Positions 1 to 6,966 of a stretch of 8,164 bases of DNA are shown here, piece by piece. Under the pieces are notes generated by a model. It saw only the letters and a list, made by a program, of their open reading frames with translations, was not told where the DNA came from and did no database searches. This DNA is from an uncultured Lachnospiraceae bacterium (GTDB taxonomy: Bacteria > Bacillota > Clostridia > Lachnospirales > Lachnospiraceae). The stretch spans positions 1-8,164 of the forward strand of contig CAJUSS010000152.1 in NCBI GenBank assembly GCA_910588895.1, written 5' to 3'. A program made the translations under genes and the position numbers. The stretch's first letter is position 1. The number at the start of each line of letters is the position of its first letter.

Positions 1-1
1 C

Positions 2-619
2 ACCTATACAGGGCGTTTGGACGGAGAATTGGTGAGCGTGATGTCTACCGGGATCGGCGGTCCTTCCGCCGCGATCGGCATGGAGGAGCTGGTCCACTGC
101 GGAGCGGATACTTTTATCCGGGTGGGAACCTCCGGCGGGATGCAGAAGGAGATCTTAGGCGGGGATGTGGTGATCGCTACCGGGGCGATCCGGTTTGAGG
201 GGACCAGCAAGGAATACGCGCCGATCGAGTATCCGGCTGTGGCGGACTTTGAAGTGACTACAGCCTTAAGGGAGAGCGCGAAGGAGCTAAAGCTTACGAC
301 CCATCTGGGGGTGGTGCAGTGCAAGGATAATTTCTACGGACAGCATTCGCCCGACACCATGCCTGTGGCCTATGAGCTGAACGACAAATGGGACGCCTGG
401 ATGAGGTGCGGTGCGCTGGCCTCCGAGATGGAGTCGGCGGCGCTCTTTATCGTGGCCGGGGTCCGGCGGGTCCGCTGCGGTTCGGTCCTTTTAGTGGTGG
501 CGAATCAGACCCGCAGAGCCTTAGGGCTGCCTGATGAGCAGATCCATGACACGGAAGCTGCGATCAAGGTGGCGGTGGGAGCCATCCGGCGGTTGATCTT
601 GGAGGATAAAAAGAAGTAG
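2..619 (+). CDS. udp: Uridine phosphorylase, 5' end cut off by window
   Basis: Reversible phosphorolysis of uridine to uracil and ribose-1-phosphate in pyrimidine salvage; a cytoplasmic enzyme. About 205 residues are present, against roughly 250 in the family, so some 45-50 N-terminal residues lie outside the window; the frame is open to the left edge. Recognisable family signatures are STGIGGPS near the left edge, the phosphate-binding stretch IRVGTSGG, the clostridial-style FYGQHSP segment, and EMESAA, which matches the ribose-binding Glu-Met-Glu of Escherichia coli Udp. At FYGQH the Arg that contacts uracil in the E. coli enzyme (Arg168) appears to be Ser, which I believe is usual in Firmicute homologues but could alter nucleoside preference. 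The stop is TAG at 617. A lipoprotein gene follows after 82 bases with no convincing terminator, so readthrough is possible. A general nucleoside phosphorylase of the PNP/UDP superfamily is the alternative. Confidence 0.9.
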   Translation, partial: TYTGRLDGELVSVMSTGIGGPSAAIGMEELVHCGADTFIRVGTSGGMQKEILGGDVVIATGAIRFEGTSKEYAPIEYPAVADFEVTTALRESAKELKLTTHLGVVQCKDNFYGQHSPDTMPVAYELNDKWDAWMRCGALASEMESAALFIVAGVRRVRCGSVLLVVANQTRRALGLPDEQIHDTEAAIKVAVGAIRRLILEDKKK

Positions 620-701
620 CGCAGCTGCCTTAGGGCAGGCAGATACATGAACTAAAGAAGGAGTGCCAAAGGGGGAGAAAGACGCTCCCAGAGGGATAAG
701 G

Positions 702-2681
702 ATGATAAAAGGAATGGAGCAGAGAAAAAGAGAGGGACAAGGGATAAAATGCGGGATCTGGCGGCAGGGCTTATGGCTGCTCCTGCTGTTTTGTATTGGG
801 CTGGTGTGTGCGGGCTGTTCCGATCCCCACACGGCATCAAAGATCCAGTTGATGAAGACGGAGGGGGAGGTGGATATCGCCAACGGGAGGGGGCGAGAGG
901 TCGCCCCTGTCCCGGAGATGAAACTCTACAGTGGCTACCATATGGGGACGAAGGCGGAGAGCTATGCCTGGCTGAACCTGGACAGCCTCCGGTTGGCAAA
1001 GATGGATATGTCCAGTCAGATCCAGATCCAGCGGAGGAGGAAGGAACTGGAGATCCTCGTGGAGTCCGGGAGCTTATTTTTTAATATCAAGGATCCGCTT
1101 AAGGAGGACGAGGTTCTGGATATCCGTACCGGCAATATGGCGGTGGGGATCAGAGGTACCTGCGGCTGGGTGGAGGTACCTGAGGGCGGAGAGACCATGA
1201 AGGTCTATCTGCTGGAAGGCAAGGTGCTCTGTGAGATAGAGGACGGCGGCTTTGATGTGGTCAGACCCGGGGAGACGGCAGTCATGACAGAAGCCGGAGA
1301 GATCACGGTATCGGACTTTACAGTGGAAGATATCCCGGATTTTGTGATGGAGGAGATCAAAGCGGATGAAGGACTGATCGGGGAGGTGCTGGCGGCCTCG
1401 GGGCTGGATGTGTCCGGCTCCACAGACAAAACGGATCCGTCTGAGCCGACGGATGCCCCAGAGCAGCCCGGACTGGAGGAAGTGCTGGAGCAGTACCGCT
1501 TGATCGTCCGTCAGGCGGCTTCCTATCGATATGGCGAAGGCGAGCTGTCCGGAGAAAGATATCGATACGCGCTGGTGCAGATGCAGGCGAAAGATCAGAT
1601 CCCCACGCTGCTCTTAGCCAAAGGAGATACATCGCACCAGGCAGGCGATATCGATGAAGTGCGGATATTCCGCTATGATCCGGACAGTAAGACCGTGCAT
1701 CAGCCGATGGAGAGCCTGCAGATAGGCATATATTCCAGCGGTTTCCGCGGCGGTCTCAGCTTGGATGGGAATGGAATGGGGCTTTTCTATCGGACGACTT
1801 ACAGCGGGACCGGTGCAACGACTGTGGATCTGGTGACATTGGCGCCAGAGGGGGACACACTCCATATCGATCGTCAGTGGGAAGGAAGGGAGGACCAGAT
1901 ACCCGAAGAGCTTCTGTTTGAGGAGATCTGGTGGTACGACCAGACCGATATGAGCGGACTGGACAGCTGGACGCCGGCCGGAGATGAGAGCCTTGGCTCG
2001 GTCTCTGCACCGGAAGAGGCCGACGCTGCCGAGACCGCTCCTGCCGAGACGGATCCAGCGGAAACGACCGCTCCAGCGGAGACGACCTCAGCGGAAACGA
2101 CCTCAGCGGAAACGACCGCTCCTGTGGAGACGGATCCAGCGGAAACGACCGCTCCTGTGGAGGCGGCTTCAGCAGAGACGACCGCTCCTGCGGAGACGGC
2201 CAGCGAGGCCGGGCAGACAGAGAGCGCGCCGCAGGCCGCGGAGGAACCCTGGCGGGCGGCTTATATCACGCTTCTGGGTGAGCAGCCCACAGGGGTCAGC
2301 GCAGAGGCTAACGCTACTGGATATAAGCTCTATGATATCGATAAGGACGGCATCCCGGAGCTGATCATTGAATACGGGAGCTATGAAGCAAACCATAGAG
2401 CGGCTATATATACCTACCAAGGCGGCGTATCGCCCCTGACGGAGAACATCAATTTGAGCCATTGCTCTCTCGGAACTTGGCCGGGCGGGAACGGTATGCT
2501 CTTGTATGGCTCCCATATGGGCAATTCCTGGACCAGCCGATTATATCAAGCGGACAACAAGCTGGCCGTGGAGTCCTTGTCCAGCGCGCAGGGAGAGATA
2601 GACCTCCAGGCCCAGGTCCCTGGTACGGTGTCTCTCCAGACCTATCAGCTCAGCCAGGACCAGCCTATCTTAAGCTACTGA
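702..2681 (+). CDS. FecR-domain lipoprotein with Thr/Glu/Pro/Ala-rich linker and DxDxDG C-terminal region
   Basis: Predicted surface lipoprotein of 659 residues; function unknown. I chose ATG 702 because GAGGG at 691-695 lies six bases upstream; the frame is open to a GTG at 663, but the purine-rich stretch there abuts that codon. Residues 1-39 are a basic region, a hydrophobic core and a lipobox-like CAG-C with Cys39 as the lipidation site (Cys at -3 is unusual). Residues about 48-200 resemble a FecR domain, including NMAVGIRGTCGWVEV and VRPGETAVM. Residues about 216-240 and 320-425 (VRIFRYDPDSK through GLDSWTPAG) form a module also found in the broken copy downstream. Residues 443-501 are AETT-type repeats. 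Residues 544-556 (YDIDKDGIPELII) carry a DxDxDG loop typical of calcium-binding or FG-GAP-like lipoprotein domains. The end soon after PILSY may be natural or a shortened C-terminus. FecR domains in Firmicutes are often extracellular sensing or scaffolding parts; no sigma factor lies nearby to support signalling. Confidence 0.75.
   Translation: MIKGMEQRKREGQGIKCGIWRQGLWLLLLFCIGLVCAGCSDPHTASKIQLMKTEGEVDIANGRGREVAPVPEMKLYSGYHMGTKAESYAWLNLDSLRLAKMDMSSQIQIQRRRKELEILVESGSLFFNIKDPLKEDEVLDIRTGNMAVGIRGTCGWVEVPEGGETMKVYLLEGKVLCEIEDGGFDVVRPGETAVMTEAGEITVSDFTVEDIPDFVMEEIKADEGLIGEVLAASGLDVSGSTDKTDPSEPTDAPEQPGLEEVLEQYRLIVRQAASYRYGEGELSGERYRYALVQMQAKDQIPTLLLAKGDTSHQAGDIDEVRIFRYDPDSKTVHQPMESLQIGIYSSGFRGGLSLDGNGMGLFYRTTYSGTGATTVDLVTLAPEGDTLHIDRQWEGREDQIPEELLFEEIWWYDQTDMSGLDSWTPAGDESLGSVSAPEEADAAETAPAETDPAETTAPAETTSAETTSAETTAPVETDPAETTAPVEAASAETTAPAETASEAGQTESAPQAAEEPWRAAYITLLGEQPTGVSAEANATGYKLYDIDKDGIPELIIEYGSYEANHRAAIYTYQGGVSPLTENINLSHCSLGTWPGGNGMLLYGSHMGNSWTSRLYQADNKLAVESLSSAQGEIDLQAQVPGTVSLQTYQLSQDQPILSY
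2028..2204 (+). repeat. Degenerate AETT-type tandem repeat inside the FecR lipoprotein
   Basis: About eleven tandem units of five or six codons encode A-E-T-(T/D/A)-(A)-(P/S), residues 443-501. Several units are nearly identical in DNA: gcggaaacgaccgctcct recurs at about 2115 and 2148 with close variants around it. At protein level this is an extended, flexible, Thr/Pro-rich spacer between the membrane-anchored FecR part and the C-terminal domain. At DNA level it is prone to unit gain and loss. The broken downstream copy keeps a few similar units (TAPAEAALAETTAP). Confidence 0.85.
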
Positions 2682-2791
2682 CAGGCCGGATGACTGGACG
2701 ATCTGGGACGTATAAAGTGGATACTGCCTAAGGGAAGGAAGAGGACGCCCGCAAAGGGCCGAGAAAAAGGAAGGTCAAAAGGGACGAAGAA

Positions 2792-3600
2792 ATGGACTGC
2801 AGAGGGATGAGGCAAAAAGAAAGAGAAGGACAAAGGTTCGAGCTGAAGACAAGAGAAAAGATGAGACAAGGGATGGGCAGGATCGGGCGGCGGACTTTAT
2901 GGCCGTTATCCCTGTTGTGTGCTGGAGGAGATCGAGGGCGATGAGGAGCTGATCGCACAGGTGCTGGAGGCATCGGGGCTGGATGTGACCGGCCCTGAGG
3001 ATCCGGAGCCGTCCGGGGAAGAGGATATGACCCAGTCTGAGGAGGAAGAGCAGCCACAGCTGTCTGGGTATATGGAAAATGTGCGGATATTCCGCTATGA
3101 TCCAGACAGCAAGATCATGCATCAGCCAGAGGACAGCGTGCGGGTCGGTGTGGCATCCGCCGGTGGTTTTCGCGGCAGTCTAGACGCAGACGGGGAAGGG
3201 AACGGTCTCTGGTATACAGTCGTCATCTCCAGCGGGACGGGTGAAACGTCCGTCAGCCTGGTGACATTGCCTGAAGACACACTCCATGTAGACGAACAGT
3301 GGCACGGACGGCTCGACAGGATACCTGGCGAGGTCTTGCGCGAGGAGATCGAGTGGTATGAGCGAGGAGATACGAGCGGGCTGGATAGCTGGACATCAGC
3401 AGGAACCGGTGCGACTATCTCGGCGGGGACAGTGGCTTTGACGGAAGCGACCGCTCCCGCGGAGGCCGCGCTGGCGGAAACGACTGCTCCCCCCGGAGGT
3501 CGTGCTGGCGGAAACATCGGGCTATGATGCGTCGAACATCGATCTCGGATATCTGTATACGGCAGGTGGTGTGATGAACATCATCTACTATAAGAGCTGA
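2792..3600 (+). pseudogene. Decayed tandem copy of the FecR-type lipoprotein
   Basis: Three reading frames together resemble the gene upstream. (1) ATG 2792 to TGA 2944 encodes a basic leader and hydrophobic stretch ending RTLWPLSLLCAG, like the lipoprotein signal of the first copy. (2) An open frame from GTG 2919 to TGA 3527 (202 residues) begins LEEIEGDEELIAQVLEASGL, matching the linker after the FecR domain, and continues with VRIFRYDPDSK, a SGTG-VTLP region and GLDSWTSAG. (3) After six C at 3489-3494, one frame over, the sequence runs on as APPEVVLAETSGYD to a stop at 3598. The FecR domain (about 536 bases in the first copy) is missing at the leader/linker joint, and about 55 codons before VRIFRYDPDSK are also absent. 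The joint shifts the frame, so leader and body cannot be made as one chain. The middle frame could still be translated as a leaderless fragment, but no ribosome site supports GTG 2919. Confidence 0.75.
3489..3494 (+). repeat. C6 tract at a frame break
   Basis: Six consecutive C follow the ACT GCT codons of the AETT-like tail in the decayed lipoprotein copy. With six C the frame closes at 3527; with five it would continue for 35 more codons to 3600. This is either one of the lesions of the pseudogene, a sequencing slip, or, less likely, a slippage-prone switch. Confidence 0.6.
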
Positions 3601-3613
3601 TCTCCCGATAAAA

Positions 3614-3650
3614 GCCGGAGGGCGTGATGTCCGATCACGTTCCCGGCTTC
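3614..3650. terminator. Bidirectional hairpin terminator between convergent genes
   Basis: GCCGG (3614-3618) plus GCGTGAT (3622-3628) pair with ATCACGT (3634-3640) plus CCGGC (3643-3647), closing a five-base loop, with two G-T pairs and a small bulge. On the plus strand only a weak T-rich run follows (TTCCTT). On the minus strand the stem is followed by TTTTATC, a better U-tract. It lies 14 bases after the last stop of the decayed lipoprotein and 80 bases beyond the end of the facing phosphatase gene, so it can end both transcripts. Confidence 0.7.
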
Positions 3651-3726
3651 CTTACTGCATGGGAGGGCAGGCCCTGTGGGGCAAGACTGCTCCGGAAGGC
3701 CGGACCTCGCTTGCGGTCGTCTCGGA

Positions 3727-4455
3727 TCAATCGTGCCTCTGTTCTGTATCTTTGTATGTCTCGCAGAACCTGGCAGCAAAGGAAGGATCTTCTCCGGCCG
3801 CGTAGAGATGAGCGGTATCGCCGAAGGACAGCATACGGAAAGAGGCGATGCCTTCCCGGCGTTCTTCCGTCACTAAGGTGGTGACGGAGGAGGGGGCGGC
3901 GCAGGCCCCATGCCACAGGACCATAGGAGAGATGCCCAGCAGATGGCTGACGATGACGCATCCCACGCCAAAATGGCAGAACAGGACGACGGTGTCATGG
4001 TTGGGGCGGACGGCCCGGTAGTACCCTCCTTCCCGCTCATAGCCGTGGGAGGCGAGGAGCTGGTCGAAATGGGAGGTCACATAGGCGTATTCTTCCTCCA
4101 CATGTCCCTGGATCATGGCATCCGGGGTACACCAGGCATCCTTGTCATAAAAACGAGGTTCCTTTGTCCAGTCTGCCGGGAGCCAGTCCCAGGTGATCGC
4201 TTCCTTTTCCCGGTCTGGACGGTGGATCTTGGAGGGGAATTCTTTGAGCCAGTCACATTCCGTGGCCATACGGCCCGTTTTTTCCAGGGTGAAGGAAGCT
4301 GTGTCCTTCGCCCGCCCCAGCGGCGACACATAAAAAGCCTGCACGTCCAGCTTGGTCAATCGGCGGGACAAAAGCTCCGCTTCCTTCCAGCCGATGGGGG
4401 TTAGAGAGTCGATGGTGTAATCTGGGTCAGCATGTCGTACGATCAATATCTTCAT
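3727..4455 (-). CDS. Histidine phosphatase family protein
   Basis: Branch of the phosphoglycerate mutase-like superfamily; 242 residues, presumably cytoplasmic, as no signal peptide is visible. The phosphate-accepting motif is the RHA form of RHG at residues 7-9 (ILIVRHADPDY), followed by SPLGRAKDTA near residue 42, the usual second Arg region, and the second catalytic His in CHFGVG at residue 161. These enzymes remove phosphate from small metabolites or proteins through a phospho-histidine intermediate; the substrate cannot be read from sequence. ATG 4455 places the RHA motif immediately inside the N-terminus as the family requires, with a GGAG about ten bases upstream; the longer open frame beyond it runs through the intergenic gap and is not coding. 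It faces the decayed lipoprotein across a shared terminator and is divergent from the DUF3829 lipoprotein gene. The stop is TGA at 3729-3727. Confidence 0.88.
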   Translation of the reverse strand: MKILIVRHADPDYTIDSLTPIGWKEAELLSRRLTKLDVQAFYVSPLGRAKDTASFTLEKTGRMATECDWLKEFPSKIHRPDREKEAITWDWLPADWTKEPRFYDKDAWCTPDAMIQGHVEEEYAYVTSHFDQLLASHGYEREGGYYRAVRPNHDTVVLFCHFGVGCVIVSHLLGISPMVLWHGACAAPSSVTTLVTEERREGIASFRMLSFGDTAHLYAAGEDPSFAARFCETYKDTEQRHD

Positions 4456-4603
4456 TATGTATACACTCCGATCTGATGATGTTGGGCGGTCCGAAAGGAT
4501 GCCTTGAGAAAGCTTAGCACAGAGTGAGGAAGATCGCAAGGGAAGATCGGCTGGCGTTTTGATAGATCGCACGTTGCAGATCGTGATAGAGGAGGATGTT
4601 GTG
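4456..4603. promoter_or_regulatory. Divergent intergenic region with four AGATCG copies
   Basis: This 148-base gap separates the divergent phosphatase and DUF3829 lipoprotein genes and should hold a promoter for each. I find no near-consensus -35/-10 pair on either strand. AGATCG occurs at 4531, 4544, 4564 and 4578 in the same orientation, the first two within a repeated GGAAGATCG. The ribosome site of the lipoprotein, AGGAGG at 4590-4595, closes the region. Assignment as regulatory rests on gene arrangement only. Confidence 0.4.
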
Positions 4604-5830
4604 ATGAAAAAATGGATGTATTTTACAGGATGGATCATCTTGTCCCTGTGCCTCCTGATGGCAGGCTGCAGTGGGGATGAAAAGGATGAAAAGCCGCAGA
4701 CTGCGGCAGAGGAGCTGGCGGCAGGAGGAGATGGTGGATCCGGCAAAAAGGACGGAGCGGCTGTGGCAGAGGCAGCCGATGAGGCAGGTGGAGCCGACGG
4801 AGCGGGAGCAGCCGATGAGGCAGGTGGAGCCGACGGGGCGGGAACGGACGAGGGGGAGCAGGAGGAACAGATCCTGTATGGGATCTATATCCAGATCGGC
4901 AACCAGATGATCGGCCATTTTCAGGATGTGATCGACCGCTATTTTCAGCGTGTGGATCACCAGGAGAGGTATACGCTGCTGGATGAGGAAAAGGAGTGCC
5001 TGCCGGTGGGTGATGTATTTTATGCGCAGATGGAGGCGGCGATAGAGCGGGTCGGACTGGAAGCCGGAGGGACCAAAACGGCTGCGAAAGATGGAGCAGG
5101 CGGACTGGCTGAGAGGGATGGACATACGGCGGCAGGCGGGCCGACGGGATCGGACGCGCTGGATGAGGCTTACCGAAAGCTGTATCCGGTGATGCAAAAG
5201 CTGGCGGAGGCTTTGGATCAGATGGAGGCGTATACCAGAAAGAAGGCGGATGGGGAAATGGAGCATGAAGAGGAAGAGCGGCTCCATGGGGCCATCTGGA
5301 AGGCCTGCAGAGAGTATGAGGTCCGACGCGTCCTCTTTTTGGAGGAGCTGGATAAGGTGGCGGATGCATGGGAGAAGGAGGAGCTGGGACTGCTGAAGGA
5401 AAAAGGTCTTGAGGCGTCCTATGCGATCTATGCCACGATCGGAACAGCCAGGGAGCTCAGGGAGGCCATCGATGCCCAGGGCATCGATGACCGCCGCATA
5501 GAGGAGCTGGATATCCAGGCGCTGCAGCCTTTGTATGCCCAGTATGTGGAGGAGGCCAAGATCTGCCTGGGGTATCTGGAAGACCGTTCCGCTCTGGAAA
5601 AGGAAGGCTATCTGGCAGAGGCCTCATCTGTGGACGCATGTAAAGAGCAGCTCTTGGCTTTAAATGGGACCTTGGAAGAACTGTTCCAACAGGCGGAGGA
5701 GCCCCGGGGAGCAGAGGGCGGCTCTGGAACTTTGCCGGTCGCCAGGGATGGGATGATCTACCGCTTTGAGCAGGATCTGTCAAAGCTGATCGATGCCCAT
5801 AATGCGCTTTTTGAAGGTCAGGGTACATAA
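4604..5830 (+). CDS. DUF3829 (YiiG-like) lipoprotein
   Basis: Predicted membrane-anchored lipoprotein of 408 residues; molecular function unknown. ATG 4604 is preceded by AGGAGG at 4590-4595 with seven-to-eight-base spacing. Residues 1-22 form a lipoprotein signal (MKKW, hydrophobic core, lipobox MAG-C). Residues about 58-81 are two copies of a 12-residue Ala/Asp/Gly repeat, a flexible tether. From about residue 90 the protein is mostly helical and matches my memory of DUF3829: an opening YIQIGNQMIGHFQDVIDRYF, a middle AYRKLYPVMQKLAEALDQ, and a late ELDIQALQPLYAQYVEEAK followed by an FEQDLSKLIDAHNALF helix at the end. A Gly-rich insertion at residues about 153-185 interrupts the helical domain between the first and second blocks, which is odd for the family. 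It is divergent from the phosphatase and followed by a 190-base gap, so probably monocistronic. The family call is from recognition, not a search. Confidence 0.8.
   Translation: MKKWMYFTGWIILSLCLLMAGCSGDEKDEKPQTAAEELAAGGDGGSGKKDGAAVAEAADEAGGADGAGAADEAGGADGAGTDEGEQEEQILYGIYIQIGNQMIGHFQDVIDRYFQRVDHQERYTLLDEEKECLPVGDVFYAQMEAAIERVGLEAGGTKTAAKDGAGGLAERDGHTAAGGPTGSDALDEAYRKLYPVMQKLAEALDQMEAYTRKKADGEMEHEEEERLHGAIWKACREYEVRRVLFLEELDKVADAWEKEELGLLKEKGLEASYAIYATIGTARELREAIDAQGIDDRRIEELDIQALQPLYAQYVEEAKICLGYLEDRSALEKEGYLAEASSVDACKEQLLALNGTLEELFQQAEEPRGAEGGSGTLPVARDGMIYRFEQDLSKLIDAHNALFEGQGT
4775..4846 (+). repeat. Two tandem 36-base units
   Basis: Two adjacent 12-codon units, each encoding ADEAGGADGAG plus Ala or Thr, at 4775-4810 and 4811-4846. 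They differ at only a few bases (GGA/GGG and GCA/ACG), so the duplication is recent or kept uniform. They encode the flexible tether between the lipid anchor and the DUF3829 domain. Confidence 0.85.
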
Positions 5831-6020
5831 ATGAAATCGAGATCATAAGCATCTGTACAGAGACCGGGAACACCTCATGGACACTGACCTCCTGCCCATG
5901 GGGCGTGTTCCTCAGTGATATCCTGTGGACGGAGGGATATATGGATAGATATGGTAAAAAGCGGATGAGAGAGCTGCATAGATAGGCTCGGACGGGAAAA
6001 GATAGGAAGAAGGAAGGTAG
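5831..6020 (+). other. Gap before the thiol oxidoreductase gene
   Basis: No credible gene. It contains a large interrupted inverted repeat at 5867-5911 with an alternative pairing partner at 5912-5917, and a purine-rich ribosome site just before 6021. No near-consensus promoter was seen; several A/T-rich stretches near 5935-5960 (GGATATATGG, TATGGTAAAA) could contain one. Confidence 0.5.
5867..5917 (+). promoter_or_regulatory. Leader hairpin with a mutually exclusive alternative stem
   Basis: GGAACAC (5867-5873) pairs with GTGTTCC (5905-5911), extended by CATGG (5876-5880) with CCATG (5896-5900), giving about 14 base pairs with a two-base bulge and a 15-base loop. Within the loop CACTGA (5882-5887) is complementary to TCAGTG (5912-5917) just beyond the stem, so forming one helix breaks the other. 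No T-run follows, so it is not a simple terminator. It could be the 3' end structure of the lipoprotein mRNA or a leader element of the downstream gene. Confidence 0.45.
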
Positions 6021-6695
6021 ATGCTTGTGATGGATATCGTATTTGTAACTGACTTTGTCTGCCCCTATTGCCTGGTGGCGAAGGAGGCATTAGCGCAGGC
6101 CTTAAAGGAGACCGGACTGGAGGCAAGGATCCGTCTCTGTCCCATGGAACTGACAGAGGAGCCTGCCCGGCAGGTGGATACCTACCACGATGAAAAGCGG
6201 CGGGCAGGTTATCAGGTGCTGGAAGAGCCCGCCAGGCAGCTGGGGCTGGATATGAAGCTGCCGCCTGCTGTGGTGCCCCGGCCTTACACCAGGCTGGCTT
6301 TCGAGGGTTGGCACATGGCAGAGGAAAATGGCCTTGGGGAAGTCTACAGTGACCTGATCTACAAAGCCTATTTTATCGATGAAAAGGATATCGGGGATCT
6401 GGATGTGCTCACCGGATTGGCGAAAAAAGCCGGGTTAGACAAAGAAGCGTTCCGACGGGCGCTCATCACAGGGCGCTACTCGGAAAAAGAGAAGGAGGCG
6501 TGTGCCTACGCCAGAAAGGTCTTGCAGGTAAAGTCGATCCCTGCGATCTATCTCAATGGCCGCAAGGTGGAGCTCTCCGCTTTTACAAAGGAAGAGATGT
6601 GCCGCATCCTGCTGCAGGAAAAAGAGCGGGCAGACAGGGAAGGGGCAGGAGAGGAGGACGGTCAGGGGGCCTCAGGCGGAGGGTCGGGAAGATAA
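6021..6695 (+). CDS. DsbA family (FrnE-like) thiol-disulfide oxidoreductase
   Basis: Thioredoxin-fold protein of 224 residues with no signal peptide, so likely cytoplasmic like FrnE-type members. The active site CPYC is at residues 14-17 after the first strand (DIVFVTDFVCPYC), and the conserved cis-proline loop is SIPAIYLNG with Pro174. The helical insertion between them (LAFEGWHMAEENGLGEVYSDLIYKAYF region, written here only by position, residues about 93-120) is typical of the FrnE/2-hydroxychromene isomerase-like branch. The probable role is disulfide reduction or isomerisation of an unknown partner. ATG 6021 is preceded by AAGAAGG at 6007-6013, seven bases away; an ATG at 6030 is possible. 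The last 20 or so residues are a Gly/Glu/Asp-rich tail not expected in the fold, and the final 34 bases overlap, tail to tail, the HTH gene on the other strand. Confidence 0.85.
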   Translation: MLVMDIVFVTDFVCPYCLVAKEALAQALKETGLEARIRLCPMELTEEPARQVDTYHDEKRRAGYQVLEEPARQLGLDMKLPPAVVPRPYTRLAFEGWHMAEENGLGEVYSDLIYKAYFIDEKDIGDLDVLTGLAKKAGLDKEAFRRALITGRYSEKEKEACAYARKVLQVKSIPAIYLNGRKVELSAFTKEEMCRILLQEKERADREGAGEEDGQGASGGGSGR

Positions 6696-6883
6696 GTGAC
6701 GATGTCGGAGATATCCTCACATTGTAAGATCTTGCACAGCATATCCAGCGTACTGGTATATACTACCTGATTATGCTTCAGGCGATATACCTGCGCTCGG
6801 CTCACGCCATAGTTTTTGTACAGACAATTCTGCGAGATCCCCTTTTCTTTCATCACATCCCATAGCTTATCGTAGATGATCAT
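6662..6883 (-). CDS. Small Cro/C1-type helix-turn-helix protein
   Basis: A 73-residue DNA-binding protein that is essentially a single HTH domain (HTH_26/XRE type). It opens MIIYDKLWDVMKEKGISQ; the helix-turn-helix proper is ISQNCLYKNYGVSRAQVYRL, followed by a third block TLDMLCKILQCEDISDIV, all matching the common short clostridial regulators. ATG 6883 matches the typical MIIYDKLW start; the ribosome site is weak (GTGG six bases upstream). The tail PDPPPEAP is encoded by the bases that, on the other strand, encode the end of the DsbA-like protein. Base composition is somewhat more A/T-rich than the neighbours, suggesting separate origin. It is divergent from a second XRE regulator, so autoregulation or cross-regulation of the 262-base gap is a reasonable inference. 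Confidence 0.85.
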   Translation of the reverse strand: MIIYDKLWDVMKEKGISQNCLYKNYGVSRAQVYRLKHNQVVYTSTLDMLCKILQCEDISDIVTYLPDPPPEAP

Positions 6884-6896
6884 AGATAACCACACC

Positions 6897-6925
6897 TTTA
6901 TGAAAATGTTCGTTTGGAAGCTCAA
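6897..6925 (-). promoter_or_regulatory. Possible promoter for the small HTH gene
   Basis: Read on the minus strand, TTGAGC (6925-6920) and CATAAA (6902-6897) are spaced by 17 bases, each matching four of six consensus positions. The implied transcript would start only a few bases before ATG 6883, giving a very short leader, so this is weak. Confidence 0.25.
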
Positions 6926-6941
6926 CCGTGCTCCAGCGCAA

Positions 6942-6966
6942 GAGTCCGTTACAAGGACTCATTTTT
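6942..6966 (+). terminator. Hairpin plus T5, terminator or operator
   Basis: GAGTCC (6942-6947) and GGACTC (6955-6960) form a perfect six-pair stem around GTTACAA, followed on the plus strand by ATTTTTATTA. It is the first terminator-like signal on the plus strand after the DsbA-like gene, 247 bases past its stop. It also lies between two divergent HTH genes, so the inverted repeat could instead be a protein-binding site. Confidence 0.45.

Noticed and set aside
621..640. Small hairpin after the uridine phosphorylase gene (CTGCC/GGCAG)
   Set aside because: Only about five pairs and no T-run after it; not enough to call a terminator.
1984..2364. Arg/Pro-rich frame across the AETT repeat
   Set aside because: An out-of-frame reading of the repeat in the lipoprotein gene.
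2711..2716. TATAAA as a promoter for the decayed lipoprotein copy
   Set aside because: No -35-like element at a suitable distance upstream.
4456..4746. N-terminal extension of the phosphatase frame
   Set aside because: The RHA motif must be at the N-terminus, and the extension covers the intergenic gap and the start of the divergent lipoprotein.
4514..5369. Long minus-strand open frames opposite the DUF3829 lipoprotein
   Set aside because: Pro/His/Leu-rich composition typical of antisense of a GC-rich coding strand; no motifs or ribosome sites.
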